Shown: in pieces, positions 25,512-34,506 of the stretch
Layout of the letters: the number at the start of each line of letters is the position of its first letter
Position numbering within the stretch: position 1 is the stretch's first letter
The notes under the pieces: generated by a model
Told to the model about the DNA's origin: nothing
Seen by the model: only the letters and a program-made list of their open reading frames with translations
Databases searched by the model: none
Assembly: GCF_009762775.1 (NCBI RefSeq)
Contig: NZ_CP046401.1
Location: 2,542,001 to 2,606,000 of the forward strand
Source of the DNA: Maribellus comscasis
GTDB lineage: Bacteria > Bacteroidota > Bacteroidia > Bacteroidales > Prolixibacteraceae
Direction of reading: 5' to 3'
DNA: 64,000 nt
Position numbers and translations under genes: made by a program

Positions 25512-26711
25512 ATCGATATCTTTTGAAGGAAGATTAAAAAGGCGGCCTATTTCATGGTTTGTAAGTATCCCATGATAAACATAAACACCTTTACGAAAAC
25601 CCTTCGAGCCTTTTATATAGTTGTCAACCCCTCCGTTTTCGCCAATAGCCAAAAGAATAGGAATAAGAATATTACTCATTGATATAGAGGCAGTTCGCGC
25701 AACCATCGAGGGTGAGTTGGGAACACAGTAGTGTACAACGCCATGTTTTACATAGGTTGGGTTTTTGAAATCGGTACAGTGCGAAGTTTCAAAACTGCCC
25801 CCCTGGCTTGCATTAAGATCAATAATAACCGATCCCTCTTTCATTTGTTTCACCAGCTCCTCAGACACCTTAAATTTTGGAGTGGTATTAAACGACATGG
25901 CGCCGATAACCGCATCGGCGGAAACCAAGGCTTTGCGGAGAACCTTAGGGTAAAAAACCGAAGTAAAAATCCGGCGGCCCAGTTTTTCTTCCAGTTTACT
26001 CAGTTCCGAAACCGAAGTATCAAAAACTTTTACAAAAATACCCAGTCCCAATGCTGCTCTCGCAGCATATTCAGCTGCGGTGCTTGTTCCTAAAATAACC
26101 AATTCGGCCGGAGTAACACCGGTAACTTCTCCAAACAAAACACCCTTCCCGTTTCTGGAGTTACTTAAATATTCACTTGCGATTGTAATAGCAGTCACAC
26201 CTGCAATCTGACTCATTTGGTGCACAAAAGGCATAAAACCTTCCTCGTCTTCCAAATTCTCAAAAGCAATTGACGTAACTTTTTTTTGCAGCATTTTTTG
26301 AATCGACTCCTTACAATGCGATTCAATCTGCATACTTGAAATAACAACCTGGTTGCCCCTTAAAAACCCGATTTCTTCCTCATCAAAAGGAGCGAGGCGC
26401 AAAATGATATCACACTGAAAAGTCTCTTCTTTTTTATCGACAATCCGCGCACCTGATTTCCGGTAATCATCATCCAAATAACTGGCCGATTTCCCGGCGT
26501 TGGTTTCAATTAAAATTTCGTGACCATAAGAAACCAACAAATCAACTGCCTGTGGCGTTAAGGGTACACGGTATTCAACTTTTGAGTAATCGGAAGGAAT
26601 GCCAATCTTTATTTTTTGCCCTTTCTTCTTTATTTCCAGCATCTCTTCTTTAGGCATTAGCATGGTTTTCGATACTAATGCCCGCTCCTTTGATTCTTCG
26701 GTTGACTTCAT
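25491..26711 (-). CDS. Alanine dehydrogenase/transhydrogenase-alpha family protein
   Basis: A 406-residue protein. It has the AlaDH/PNT N-terminal domain (about 33-170; KIGIPSDYSKVEYRVPLTP, YGHEILIETNAGKSA) and a Rossmann domain (about 195-345). Family members reduce pyruvate to alanine with NADH. The usual GxGxxG loop reads VILGTSTAAEYAARAALGLG here, so the dinucleotide site is altered and activity may differ. It lies 89 bp downstream of tsaE on the same strand, an arrangement that may be an operon. The 3' end overlaps pulA. Confidence 0.8.
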   Translation of the reverse strand: MKSTEESKERALVSKTMLMPKEEMLEIKKKGQKIKIGIPSDYSKVEYRVPLTPQAVDLLVSYGHEILIETNAGKSASYLDDDYRKSGARIVDKKEETFQCDIILRLAPFDEEEIGFLRGNQVVISSMQIESHCKESIQKMLQKKVTSIAFENLEDEEGFMPFVHQMSQIAGVTAITIASEYLSNSRNGKGVLFGEVTGVTPAELVILGTSTAAEYAARAALGLGIFVKVFDTSVSELSKLEEKLGRRIFTSVFYPKVLRKALVSADAVIGAMSFNTTPKFKVSEELVKQMKEGSVIIDLNASQGGSFETSHCTDFKNPTYVKHGVVHYCVPNSPSMVARTASISMSNILIPILLAIGENGGVDNYIKGSKGFRKGVYVYHGILTNHEIGRLFNLPSKDIDLLLAVF

Positions 26712-26800
26712 TCCTGAATATTTAGTTAGACTCTATATTATGCGATAAAAAGGCCCAACAAGTTACATTCTAAACGCCAAATTTCAAAATGTTATGTAAA

Positions 26801-27223
26801 TTAAGTTGTCCGGGCTGTAATCAGCCTGTCTCCTTTATCATCTGCATGAATATTTACTTCAGTAACATGCTCAGGCAAAAGCGATTCTATCATTTCCGGC
26901 CACTCAATAAAACAATATTGCCCGCTGTACAAATAGTCCTCATAGCCCAAATCAAATGCCTCTTCAATGTCTTTAATCCGGTAAAAATCAAAATGAAAAA
27001 TGGAAGACAAATCTTTGGTTTTATATTCGTTGATTAACGCAAAGGTCGGACTTGTAACATTATCATCGGTTCCTAACTCTTTACAAACAGCTTGTATAAA
27101 TGTAGTTTTGCCCGCCCCCATTTTACCATAAAAGGCAAACACCTTTTGCTCAGGAAATGCAGCGATCAACTTCCGCGCAAGCTGTTTAAGTTCTTTGACT
27201 GAAGATATTTTCTCAAAAAACAT
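26801..27223 (-). CDS. tsaE: tRNA t6A biosynthesis ATPase TsaE
   Basis: A 140-residue P-loop protein with Walker A GKMGAGKTT at 33-41, followed by the family motifs VTSPTFALINEY, FHFDFYRI and FIEWPEMIE. TsaE drives the TsaBD complex that makes N6-threonylcarbamoyladenosine in ANN-decoding tRNAs. It is essential in most bacteria and its length is standard. It is upstream of, and in line with, the alanine dehydrogenase-like gene. Confidence 0.95.
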   Translation of the reverse strand: MFFEKISSVKELKQLARKLIAAFPEQKVFAFYGKMGAGKTTFIQAVCKELGTDDNVTSPTFALINEYKTKDLSSIFHFDFYRIKDIEEAFDLGYEDYLYSGQYCFIEWPEMIESLLPEHVTEVNIHADDKGDRLITARTT

Positions 27224-27444
27224 ATTTTTATTTTTTCAATAGTACAAATATGCCACAGAAATTTTAAAACCTAAGTGAAAATGAAATATAAATCATAAAA
27301 ATGCATTTGCAATAACACTTTATCTTTCATTAAATTGTATTAAATTTGGCACAATAAATAATTATGTTTTGAAGTAATTTCAGCAAAATTCTCAAAACAA
27401 TTCTGTTTATTACAAAAACGTTGACAAATTAAAAAATATACAAA

Positions 27445-27825
27445 ATGAAAATACCTGCTGACTTAAAATACACGCAAGATCACGAATGGATTCGCGTAGA
27501 CGGTGATGTTGCTGTTGTTGGAGTTACCGATTTTGCTCAGGGCGAATTGGGTGATGTTGTTTTTGTTGAAATAGAAACCGAAGGTGAAGAACTGGACAAA
27601 GGAGAAACCTTTGGAACCGTTGAAGCCGTTAAAACTGTTTCAGATCTTTTTATGCCGGTTGGAGGAACTGTTTCAGAGGTAAATGAAGCTTTGGCTGACG
27701 AACCGGAAGTAGTAAACAAAGATCCCTACGGAGCAGGCTGGATGATAAAAGTTGAAATAAAAGATTCTTCGGAACTGGATGATTTGATGTCGGCCGAAGA
27801 ATATCAAAAAATGATTGAAGCGTAG
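27445..27825 (+). CDS. gcvH: Glycine cleavage system H protein
   Basis: A 126-residue lipoyl-carrier protein of standard length, with lipoylated Lys63 in TVEAVKTVSDL and the typical start YTQDHEWIRV. It carries the aminomethyl group between the P, T and L proteins. The other gcv genes are not in the window. A strong terminator follows at 27852. Confidence 0.97.
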   Translation: MKIPADLKYTQDHEWIRVDGDVAVVGVTDFAQGELGDVVFVEIETEGEELDKGETFGTVEAVKTVSDLFMPVGGTVSEVNEALADEPEVVNKDPYGAGWMIKVEIKDSSELDDLMSAEEYQKMIEA

Positions 27826-27851
27826 AGACTTAAAAAATATATATACTCGCA

Positions 27852-27882
27852 AGACATCTGTTTATTCAGGTGTCTTTTTTTG
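27852..27882 (+). terminator. Intrinsic terminator of gcvH
   Basis: AGACATCTG and CAGGTGTCT form a 9-bp stem (one G-T pair) with a 6-nt loop, followed by a run of T. It lies 26 bp past the gcvH stop. Confidence 0.88.
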
Positions 27883-27897
27883 TTTCTCAATTTTTGA

Positions 27898-27936
27898 AAC
27901 AAAAAAAACCAGAGACAACAGCCCTGGTTTTTTTTC
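27898..27936 (-). terminator. Intrinsic terminator of the ribonucleotide reductase gene
   Basis: AAACCAG and CTGGTTT pair across a short loop with A/T runs on both sides. On the minus strand it follows the stop at 27954 by about 20 bases and ends in eight T. It can also act as a second terminator for gcvH. Confidence 0.8.
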
Positions 27937-27953
27937 GACTTCTTATCCTGGTT

Positions 27954-30509
27954 TTATCCACACTTCGAAGATCCACAGGAAAGACAGGTTAAACAGCCTT
28001 CCTGGTATACTACTTCATCTGAACCGCATTCGCCACATTTGGCATCTTCTGCAAGTGTTCCATCTGGTATATATTTTTTTAACGCACGTGCCACACCGGC
28101 TTTCCATGAGTTAATAGTTTCATTATCAAGCTGAAGACTGGTTACCAACTCAACAACCTTATGAATAGGCATCCCATGTCGTAAAGTTCCGGAAATCAGT
28201 TTTGCATAGTTCCAGAATACCGGATTGAATTTATGAGAAAGACCTTCGATGGTAGTTTTATATCCTCGTTTATTGATATACTGAAAATCGTAGCGCGAAC
28301 TTTCTTCTCCATCCCAGCTTTTAATAATATACCCTTTTGTTATTGAGCGGGGAAGTAAAATTCCATCTTCATCATCCGAGAGACCAGTAAAGATCTCATA
28401 AGGTTTCCCATCCATCAGGCCCATAAAGGCAATCCATTTTTCTTTATTGTTCTGAAAACGAACCACATCTGCTTCCAGTTTTTCAGGACGTTTTGTTGGG
28501 AAAGAACCGGCTTTCTTTTTCTCTTTTGAATCGTTTGAAAGTAAAACACCTGAACGTGACCCATCGCGATAAACAGTTACACCTTTACATCCGTTTTTCC
28601 ATGCCTGGAAATACAAATCGCCAACCAGTTCCTGAGAAACATCTGCCGGCAAATTAATGGTTACACTAATAGAATGATCGACCCATTTTTGCACACGTCC
28701 CTGCATACGAACCTTAGCCAGCCAGTCAACATCGTTTGACGTTGCTTTATAATAAGGCGACTTTTTCACCATTCCATCCAGATCCTCCTGCGAATATTCG
28801 CGGTTGGTTTTATATCCGTTTATTTCCATCCAGGTTTTGAATTTGTGATGGAAAACAGTGTACTCCTCCCAATGGTCGCCAACTTCATCCACAAAGTCAA
28901 CACGAACATCTTTATCGTTTGGATTTACTTTTCTTCTTCTTTTATAAACCGGCATAAAAACAGGTTCTATACCTGAAGTAGTTTGTGTCATCAAACTGGT
29001 AGTACCTGTGGGCGCAATAGTGAGCAATGCGATGTTCCGGCGACCAAACTCTGTCATCTTTTCATACAACTCAGGATCTGCATCTTTAATGCGATTGATC
29101 AGCGGGTTCTTTTCCTCGCGCTTGCTATCGTAAATTTTGAACGAGCCGCGTTCTTTGGCCATGTAAACCGATGAACGATAGGCTTCTAAAGTAATAGTTT
29201 TATGAATTTCTTCTGAAAAATCAATGGCATTTTCACTTCCGTATCGCAAACCAAGAGCCGCCAGCATATCGCCTTCAGCAGTTATTCCAATTCCTGTTCT
29301 GCGCCCTTCGTTGGCTTTCTTTTTGATACTCTCCCAAAGATTAAGTTCTGTAAATTTAATGTCTTCAGCTTCCGGATCTGAATTTACTTTTTCAAGAATA
29401 GCATCAATCTTCTCCAGTTCGAGATCAATAATATCGTCCATTATCCGCTGAGCGTAGTGAATATGTTCTTTGAACAGATTAAAATTGAATTTAGCCTGTG
29501 TTGTAAACGGTTCTTCTACATATGAATACAGATTAATAGCCAGCAAACGACAACTGTCATAGGGGCAAAGCGGGATCTCACCACACGGATTGGTAGACAC
29601 AGTGCGGTAGCCAAGATCAGCATAACAATCCGGCACTGATTCGTTAATTATCGTATCCCAGAAAAGAATTCCCGGCTCAGCAGATTTCCATGCATTTTTT
29701 ACAATTTTCTCCCACAAAGCACCAGCGTCAATTTCCTTTTTATAGGTAGGCTTATCCGAATCGATTGGATATTGCTGAACATAAGGTTTCCCGGCTTCAA
29801 TTGCTTCCATAAAATCATCCTTGATTTTTACCGAAACATTTGCTCCGGTAACTTTTCCCTGTTCCAGCTTGGCATCGATAAAACTTTCGGAATCCGGGTG
29901 TTTTACAGAAACTGACAACATCAAAGCACCGCGTCTTCCGTCTTGTGCAACCTCGCGTGTTGAATTGGAATATCGTTCCATAAACGGAACAATACCGGTT
30001 GAAGTAAGCGCCGAATTCTTTACAGGTGAACCCTTTGGACGAATATGCGACAAATCATGACCTACTCCCCCGCGTCTTTTCATTAACTGAACCTGTTCCT
30101 GGTCAATTTTCATAATTCCGCCATACGAATCAGAATCTCCGTCATTTCCCACAACAAAACAGTTGGATAGTGATGCAACCTGATAATTATTGCCAATACC
30201 TGTCATCGGTCCACCCTGGGGAACAATGTATTTGAATCCTTTTAACACTTTATATATTTCTTCTTCGGTAAGTGGATTCGGATACCGTTTCTCTATTCTG
30301 GCAATTTCTTTTGCCAGTCTCTTGTGCATATCGTCGGGTGTCAACTCAAAAATATTTCCAAATGAATCTTTGAGTGCATATTTATTCACCCACACCCTTG
30401 CAGCAAGATCATCTCCTTTGAAGTACTCAAATGAAGCTTTTACTGCTTCCTCCTGCGAGTAAATTTTTTTGCCGACGGGGGCCTTTACTGATACTTCGTT
30501 GTATGCCAT
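27954..30509 (-). CDS. nrdJ: Adenosylcobalamin-dependent ribonucleotide reductase (class II)
   Basis: An 851-residue enzyme. The N-terminal part has GGPMTGIGNNYQVASLSNC and KRRGGVGHDLS; the active site includes NPCGEIPLCPYDSCRL and the substrate loop LTIAPTGTTSLM. The C-terminus is a Cys-rich tail (CGECG..CLTCLSCGSSKCG) that may bind zinc and re-reduce the active site. Class II enzymes make deoxyribonucleotides with a B12 radical and work with or without oxygen. No B12 synthesis or transport genes are nearby, and I see no cobalamin riboswitch upstream. Confidence 0.94.
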   Translation of the reverse strand: MAYNEVSVKAPVGKKIYSQEEAVKASFEYFKGDDLAARVWVNKYALKDSFGNIFELTPDDMHKRLAKEIARIEKRYPNPLTEEEIYKVLKGFKYIVPQGGPMTGIGNNYQVASLSNCFVVGNDGDSDSYGGIMKIDQEQVQLMKRRGGVGHDLSHIRPKGSPVKNSALTSTGIVPFMERYSNSTREVAQDGRRGALMLSVSVKHPDSESFIDAKLEQGKVTGANVSVKIKDDFMEAIEAGKPYVQQYPIDSDKPTYKKEIDAGALWEKIVKNAWKSAEPGILFWDTIINESVPDCYADLGYRTVSTNPCGEIPLCPYDSCRLLAINLYSYVEEPFTTQAKFNFNLFKEHIHYAQRIMDDIIDLELEKIDAILEKVNSDPEAEDIKFTELNLWESIKKKANEGRRTGIGITAEGDMLAALGLRYGSENAIDFSEEIHKTITLEAYRSSVYMAKERGSFKIYDSKREEKNPLINRIKDADPELYEKMTEFGRRNIALLTIAPTGTTSLMTQTTSGIEPVFMPVYKRRRKVNPNDKDVRVDFVDEVGDHWEEYTVFHHKFKTWMEINGYKTNREYSQEDLDGMVKKSPYYKATSNDVDWLAKVRMQGRVQKWVDHSISVTINLPADVSQELVGDLYFQAWKNGCKGVTVYRDGSRSGVLLSNDSKEKKKAGSFPTKRPEKLEADVVRFQNNKEKWIAFMGLMDGKPYEIFTGLSDDEDGILLPRSITKGYIIKSWDGEESSRYDFQYINKRGYKTTIEGLSHKFNPVFWNYAKLISGTLRHGMPIHKVVELVTSLQLDNETINSWKAGVARALKKYIPDGTLAEDAKCGECGSDEVVYQEGCLTCLSCGSSKCG

Positions 30510-30831
30510 TTTGTCCAGTTAAATGATTTAATGTATTAATTTGAATTCCGTTCCTGGGACTCTAATTTTCCCTCCTTTGAAATTGTGAAGTGAAGATAAA
30601 AATCAATCAAATATTTTGGAAAGTTTTTTACGACTATTTAATTAAAAGTTATCAACTTTTATATGTTAATACACTGAAAATCAACATACTAACAATATTC
30701 AAAGCAAAAAAAGTTTACCAAAACAAAAAATTTGACTTGGAAAATTAAAATAAATTTATACGAATTTCTGTTCTGAAAATTCAAAAATTTTAAGAAAAAA
30801 ACAGATGAAAATTATTAAAAAAAAGCCATTA
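30510..30831. other. AT-rich intergenic region upstream of nrdJ
   Basis: About 320 bases between the nrdJ start and the waaA stop. It must contain the nrdJ promoter. A small perfect palindrome, AAAAGTT-ATC-AACTTTT (30644-30660), could be a weak terminator for waaA or an operator. I see no riboswitch-like structure and no coding sequence. Confidence 0.5.
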
Positions 30832-32064
30832 TTATTTAAATACTTTTTTTATGATAAGTGATGTAGAACCAATATTTTTTGCAACATAATTTTTACTGAT
30901 TTTTGAGGCTTTTTTTAACGCTTCATCATCGTTCAGCAAAGAATCCATAATGGTTTTAAGCTGATAAAAGTCATTAATTGAAAAGGCTCCTCCTTCCGAT
31001 TTTAAGTCGACTGCTTCTTTAAATCTTTGATGATTGGGTCCAAAAATTACCGGCAGCCCAAAAGTTGCTGCCTCTAAAATATTATGAATTCCTACGCCAA
31101 AACCACCCCCGATATAGGCAATGTTGCCGTATTTATATATAGAAGATAAAATCCCTATTGAATCAATTACTATAACCTGAAGATTTTCAACCTCGGAATT
31201 TTTAATCTGACTAAACCTGGCCACAGGTTTTTTCAACATTTGTATCAACCTGTTAATATTTACCTCCGAAACCTCATGCGGGGCGAAAACCATTTTGGCT
31301 TCCGAATTTTGGTTGATAAACTCTACAAGCAGCTCTTCATCGGGTTTCCAGGTACTTCCGGCAACAATTAACGGCAAATTTCCCTTAAACTTTTCAACAA
31401 TTGGAAAATTTCTGAAACCTTTTGCAATGGAGGCAACCCTGTCAAAACGGGTATCTCCCGAAATCGAAAAATTATCTACTCCTGCCATTTTTAACAATTT
31501 TGCCGAGGCCTCACTCTGCACAAAAATGTGTTCAACTTTAAAAAGCATTTTTCTATACCATTTTCCCCAGGGTGTATTTTTAAAAAACTGCTGGTTTTCG
31601 CGAAAAATGGCCGAAACAATAAACAGCGGGATATTTCTTTTTTTTAATTCCGAAATGTAAAAATGCCAAAATTCGTATTTCACAAAAAATACTTTTTCGG
31701 GTTTCAGAAGGTTTAGAAAGTCTTTCGCGTTCCGTTTTGTATCCAATGGCAAATACATCACAATATCCGCCAGCTCATAATTTTTCCGTATTTCAAAACC
31801 AGAAGGAGAAAAAAAAGTAAGCACAATTTTGTAGTCAGGGAACTGCTTTTTTACTTCTTCAATAAGCGGTCTTCCCTGTTCAAATTCGCCCAATGAAGCA
31901 CAGTGCATCCAGATATACCTGGCACTGCTATCTACCTTCTCTGATAAAGTGTTGCGCCAATTTTTTCTTCCTTTTACAAATAAACGTGCTTTTTCGTTAA
32001 ACAGCGACGAAATGCGCGCAAAGAAAGCATAGAAAAAAATTCCGGTTTTATAAAAAAGAATCAT
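30832..32064 (-). CDS. waaA: 3-deoxy-D-manno-octulosonic acid (Kdo) transferase
   Basis: A 410-residue GT30 enzyme with an N-terminal membrane anchor and the family opening IFFYAFFARISSLFNEKARL..GRKNW. Further motifs are WMHCASLGEFEQGRPLIE, FFSPSGFE, YEFWHFYISEL, VAGSTW and GGGFGVGIHNILEAATFGLPV. It transfers Kdo from CMP-Kdo to lipid A precursor at the inner membrane, so the cell makes lipopolysaccharide or lipooligosaccharide. It starts 19 bp after the lycopene cyclase-like gene on the same strand. Confidence 0.95.
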   Translation of the reverse strand: MILFYKTGIFFYAFFARISSLFNEKARLFVKGRKNWRNTLSEKVDSSARYIWMHCASLGEFEQGRPLIEEVKKQFPDYKIVLTFFSPSGFEIRKNYELADIVMYLPLDTKRNAKDFLNLLKPEKVFFVKYEFWHFYISELKKRNIPLFIVSAIFRENQQFFKNTPWGKWYRKMLFKVEHIFVQSEASAKLLKMAGVDNFSISGDTRFDRVASIAKGFRNFPIVEKFKGNLPLIVAGSTWKPDEELLVEFINQNSEAKMVFAPHEVSEVNINRLIQMLKKPVARFSQIKNSEVENLQVIVIDSIGILSSIYKYGNIAYIGGGFGVGIHNILEAATFGLPVIFGPNHQRFKEAVDLKSEGGAFSINDFYQLKTIMDSLLNDDEALKKASKISKNYVAKNIGSTSLIIKKVFK

Positions 32065-32083
32065 GCCTGAAAAGTTTAAACCA

Positions 32084-32773
32084 CTAATAAAATCGTCTTA
32101 CACTCAAATATTCAAAAATGGTAATATTCATCAAATGAATAAGAAAGAAATAACCCAAATCTTCTATCGGGATGGAAAAAATAAAAACATTCAAAATATG
32201 TTCATAATTAAAGGTTACTACCGGCAGCCCCGTTAAAATTCCCCGGAGAATCAAAAAAGGCGCCAGTGCAAACAAATAGGACAGATAAAATTTAGGATAG
32301 TTCTTTTTAAAATTGTTGCGGAAAATTGTGTAACCAAAATAAATCGTAAGCAGAAAAAAAGTAAAGAATGTATATAAGTCCTTCCGGTAAGAATAAGCGA
32401 TCAAAGCATAAACCACAAGCAAAACCAGACTCAACACCACAAATATGTTTGGCCGGGAAAAACGAACAAGGCGACTTTTTAATACTTCGTAAATGTAAAC
32501 ACTAAAAAACGGAACAACAAAAAAGAATAACCACTCTTCCAGAGGAAGTTGCATAAGTGAGATTCCCAGTAAATAACCGGGATTAAAATTCCAGATGCCC
32601 AATTCTGTAAAACGAATGTCCCAGATGATAAATATGGCTCCGGAAAAGAGCATAGCAGGGAGTAAATACTTCATTTTCCCAATAAAACCGTCTTTTCTTT
32701 TTAAACTTATTCCAACGGTAGCAAAAAAGAAAACAGCAAGTAACGCCACATATACAAAATTTTGTAATCCCAT
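32084..32773 (-). CDS. Lycopene cyclase-type carotenoid membrane protein (CrtYcd-like)
   Basis: From the ATG at 32773 the protein has 229 residues and about six or seven membrane helices. It carries the two duplicated cyclase motifs, LPLEEWLFFFVVPF near residue 75 and IPIEDLGYFFLIHL near residue 205, plus IFIIWDIRFTELGIWNFNP, all typical of the CrtYc/d lycopene cyclase family. The frame is open upstream to a TTG at 32893, but starting at 32773 matches the family's length. Such enzymes form beta-ionone rings in carotenoids. No other carotenoid gene is in the window, so substrate assignment rests on family alone. Confidence 0.8.
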   Translation of the reverse strand: MGLQNFVYVALLAVFFFATVGISLKRKDGFIGKMKYLLPAMLFSGAIFIIWDIRFTELGIWNFNPGYLLGISLMQLPLEEWLFFFVVPFFSVYIYEVLKSRLVRFSRPNIFVVLSLVLLVVYALIAYSYRKDLYTFFTFFLLTIYFGYTIFRNNFKKNYPKFYLSYLFALAPFLILRGILTGLPVVTFNYEHILNVFIFSIPIEDLGYFFLIHLMNITIFEYLSVRRFY

Positions 32774-32976
32774 GCTTTTGAATTTGGGCCAAAGGTAAAT
32801 GAAAACTGGAATTACCAGAAATAAAAAATCCAAAAAATTACTCCTTTGCAGGAGCGGCACGCTCGTTCGCTTTATAAACCAAACAAAACTCAAAGCTCTG
32901 ATTCAAATTGATTTTTACCTCTTTTTCAAATTCCTTATTTTAGTCCAAACAACATCCACAATTTAATACCAAAGTT

Positions 32977-34485
32977 ATGAAGCGTATTGTTAATTTCCTT
33001 TTCATTTATATTTTGTTCCCATTCTTTTTTATTGGACTTCCAAACGAGTTGGCAGCTACAGTTCCTTCTACAAACTTTTCTCAACCAGGAAACAAAAACC
33101 CGGATAAAAAATCCCGGAATAAGGATAAAAACGCGACATTTTTTTCTCTGAACAAAAAAAATCAGCACTATTTTCTTTTCAGAGGAGAGCCAACAATTTT
33201 AATAACTTCTGCTGAACATTACGGAGCAGTCATAAATCTTGACTTTGATTACCGTGTTTATTTAAAAGAACTAAAAAAATACGATTTTAATCTTACCCGG
33301 TTATTTATTGGAAGTTATGTTGAAAACGCTGGTTGGTTTAAATACCCCGAAGATCAGCCGCTTTCCCCTGCTTCCAACCGGTTAATTGTACCATGGGAAA
33401 GAAGCCGGGAACCGGGTTATGTTAACGGAGGAAATAAGTTTGATTTATTCCGTTACAATCCGGAATATTTTAAACGATTAAAAAATTTTATAGAGCTTGC
33501 AGGCAAATACAATATTGTTGTGGAAATTGTATTGTTCTGTCCATTTTATAACGATGGACTTTGGGAATACAGCCCATGGCATTACAAGAATAATATAAAT
33601 GGCATAGGAAATTTTAAGCGCGATACTGCGCTAACCCTCAACAACGGAAAACTGCTTGAAGTGCAATCCGGTTTGGTTGAAAAGATTGTAAATGAACTTC
33701 GTTTTTATGACAATGTTTATTATGAAATCTGTAACGAACCTTATGTAACAGGGGTGCCCGCCGATTGGCAAAATTATATTGCCGAAAAAATCAGGGAAGC
33801 TGAAAACACGTATACCAACAAACACCTTATTGCCATAAATATACAAAACGGCACAAGCCAGCTTTCTGAGCCAACTCCTCACATCGACATTTATAACTGG
33901 CATTATGCCTACCAGGAAGAGCGAACGTTAGATGACGATATTGCCACATTAAACTATCATTTAAACAAACCAATTGGCAATGATGAGACAGGAATGACAA
34001 CCGATCCAAATTTCTATCGTATGGAAGGCTGGGAAACGATACTTGCAGGATGTGCCGTTTTTAACAATCTGGATCTTTCTTTTCTATCGACCGACGAAAA
34101 AGGAAAAACTGCTCCTAAAGCCGTAAACAGCGGAGGCCCGGTTTTAAGGGAATGGCTAAAAATTCTTAAGAACTTTATTTCTGATTTTGAGTTTATTCAA
34201 ATGAAACCTCAGAATAATGTAATCGTAACTGCTGGTATTCCGAAAAATGTGAGGGCGCGGGTTCTGGCAGAAACGGGAAAACAATATGCAATTTACTTTA
34301 GAGGGGGAGACGGCAAAATAAATCCCCAAATAAACCTACCGGGAGGAAAATATAGCTTGAAATGGTTAAATACAAAAACCGGAAAATCTTATGGTAAACA
34401 AGAAATTGTTCATCCCGGAGGCACTCTAAGAATTGAATCTCCGGTTTATTCAAAAGACATTGCTTTAAGTATTACCTCAAAATAG
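32977..34485 (+). CDS. Exported GH5-like glycoside hydrolase (clan GH-A)
   Basis: A 502-residue protein with a signal peptide (FFFIGLPNELAA). A short Lys-rich linker is followed by an (alpha/beta)8-barrel. The probable acid/base is Glu254 in YYEICNEPYV and the probable nucleophile Glu337 in GNDETGM, at beta-strands 4 and 7 as in clan GH-A. A small C-terminal beta-domain (about 420-500) follows. It resembles GH5-type or DUF4038-like cellulase-fold enzymes; the substrate is unclear. It is divergent from the lycopene cyclase gene and convergent with the GH30 gene, 21 bp away, suggesting the galactan-type cluster as context. Confidence 0.75.
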   Translation: MKRIVNFLFIYILFPFFFIGLPNELAATVPSTNFSQPGNKNPDKKSRNKDKNATFFSLNKKNQHYFLFRGEPTILITSAEHYGAVINLDFDYRVYLKELKKYDFNLTRLFIGSYVENAGWFKYPEDQPLSPASNRLIVPWERSREPGYVNGGNKFDLFRYNPEYFKRLKNFIELAGKYNIVVEIVLFCPFYNDGLWEYSPWHYKNNINGIGNFKRDTALTLNNGKLLEVQSGLVEKIVNELRFYDNVYYEICNEPYVTGVPADWQNYIAEKIREAENTYTNKHLIAINIQNGTSQLSEPTPHIDIYNWHYAYQEERTLDDDIATLNYHLNKPIGNDETGMTTDPNFYRMEGWETILAGCAVFNNLDLSFLSTDEKGKTAPKAVNSGGPVLREWLKILKNFISDFEFIQMKPQNNVIVTAGIPKNVRARVLAETGKQYAIYFRGGDGKINPQINLPGGKYSLKWLNTKTGKSYGKQEIVHPGGTLRIESPVYSKDIALSITSK

Positions 34486-34506
34486 AATTCAGCCACATCC
34501 GTGTGT

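Noticed and set aside
30510..30831. Cobalamin riboswitch upstream of the B12-dependent reductase
   Set aside because: I could not find the conserved B12-box core or supporting stems by eye; only a short palindrome is present.
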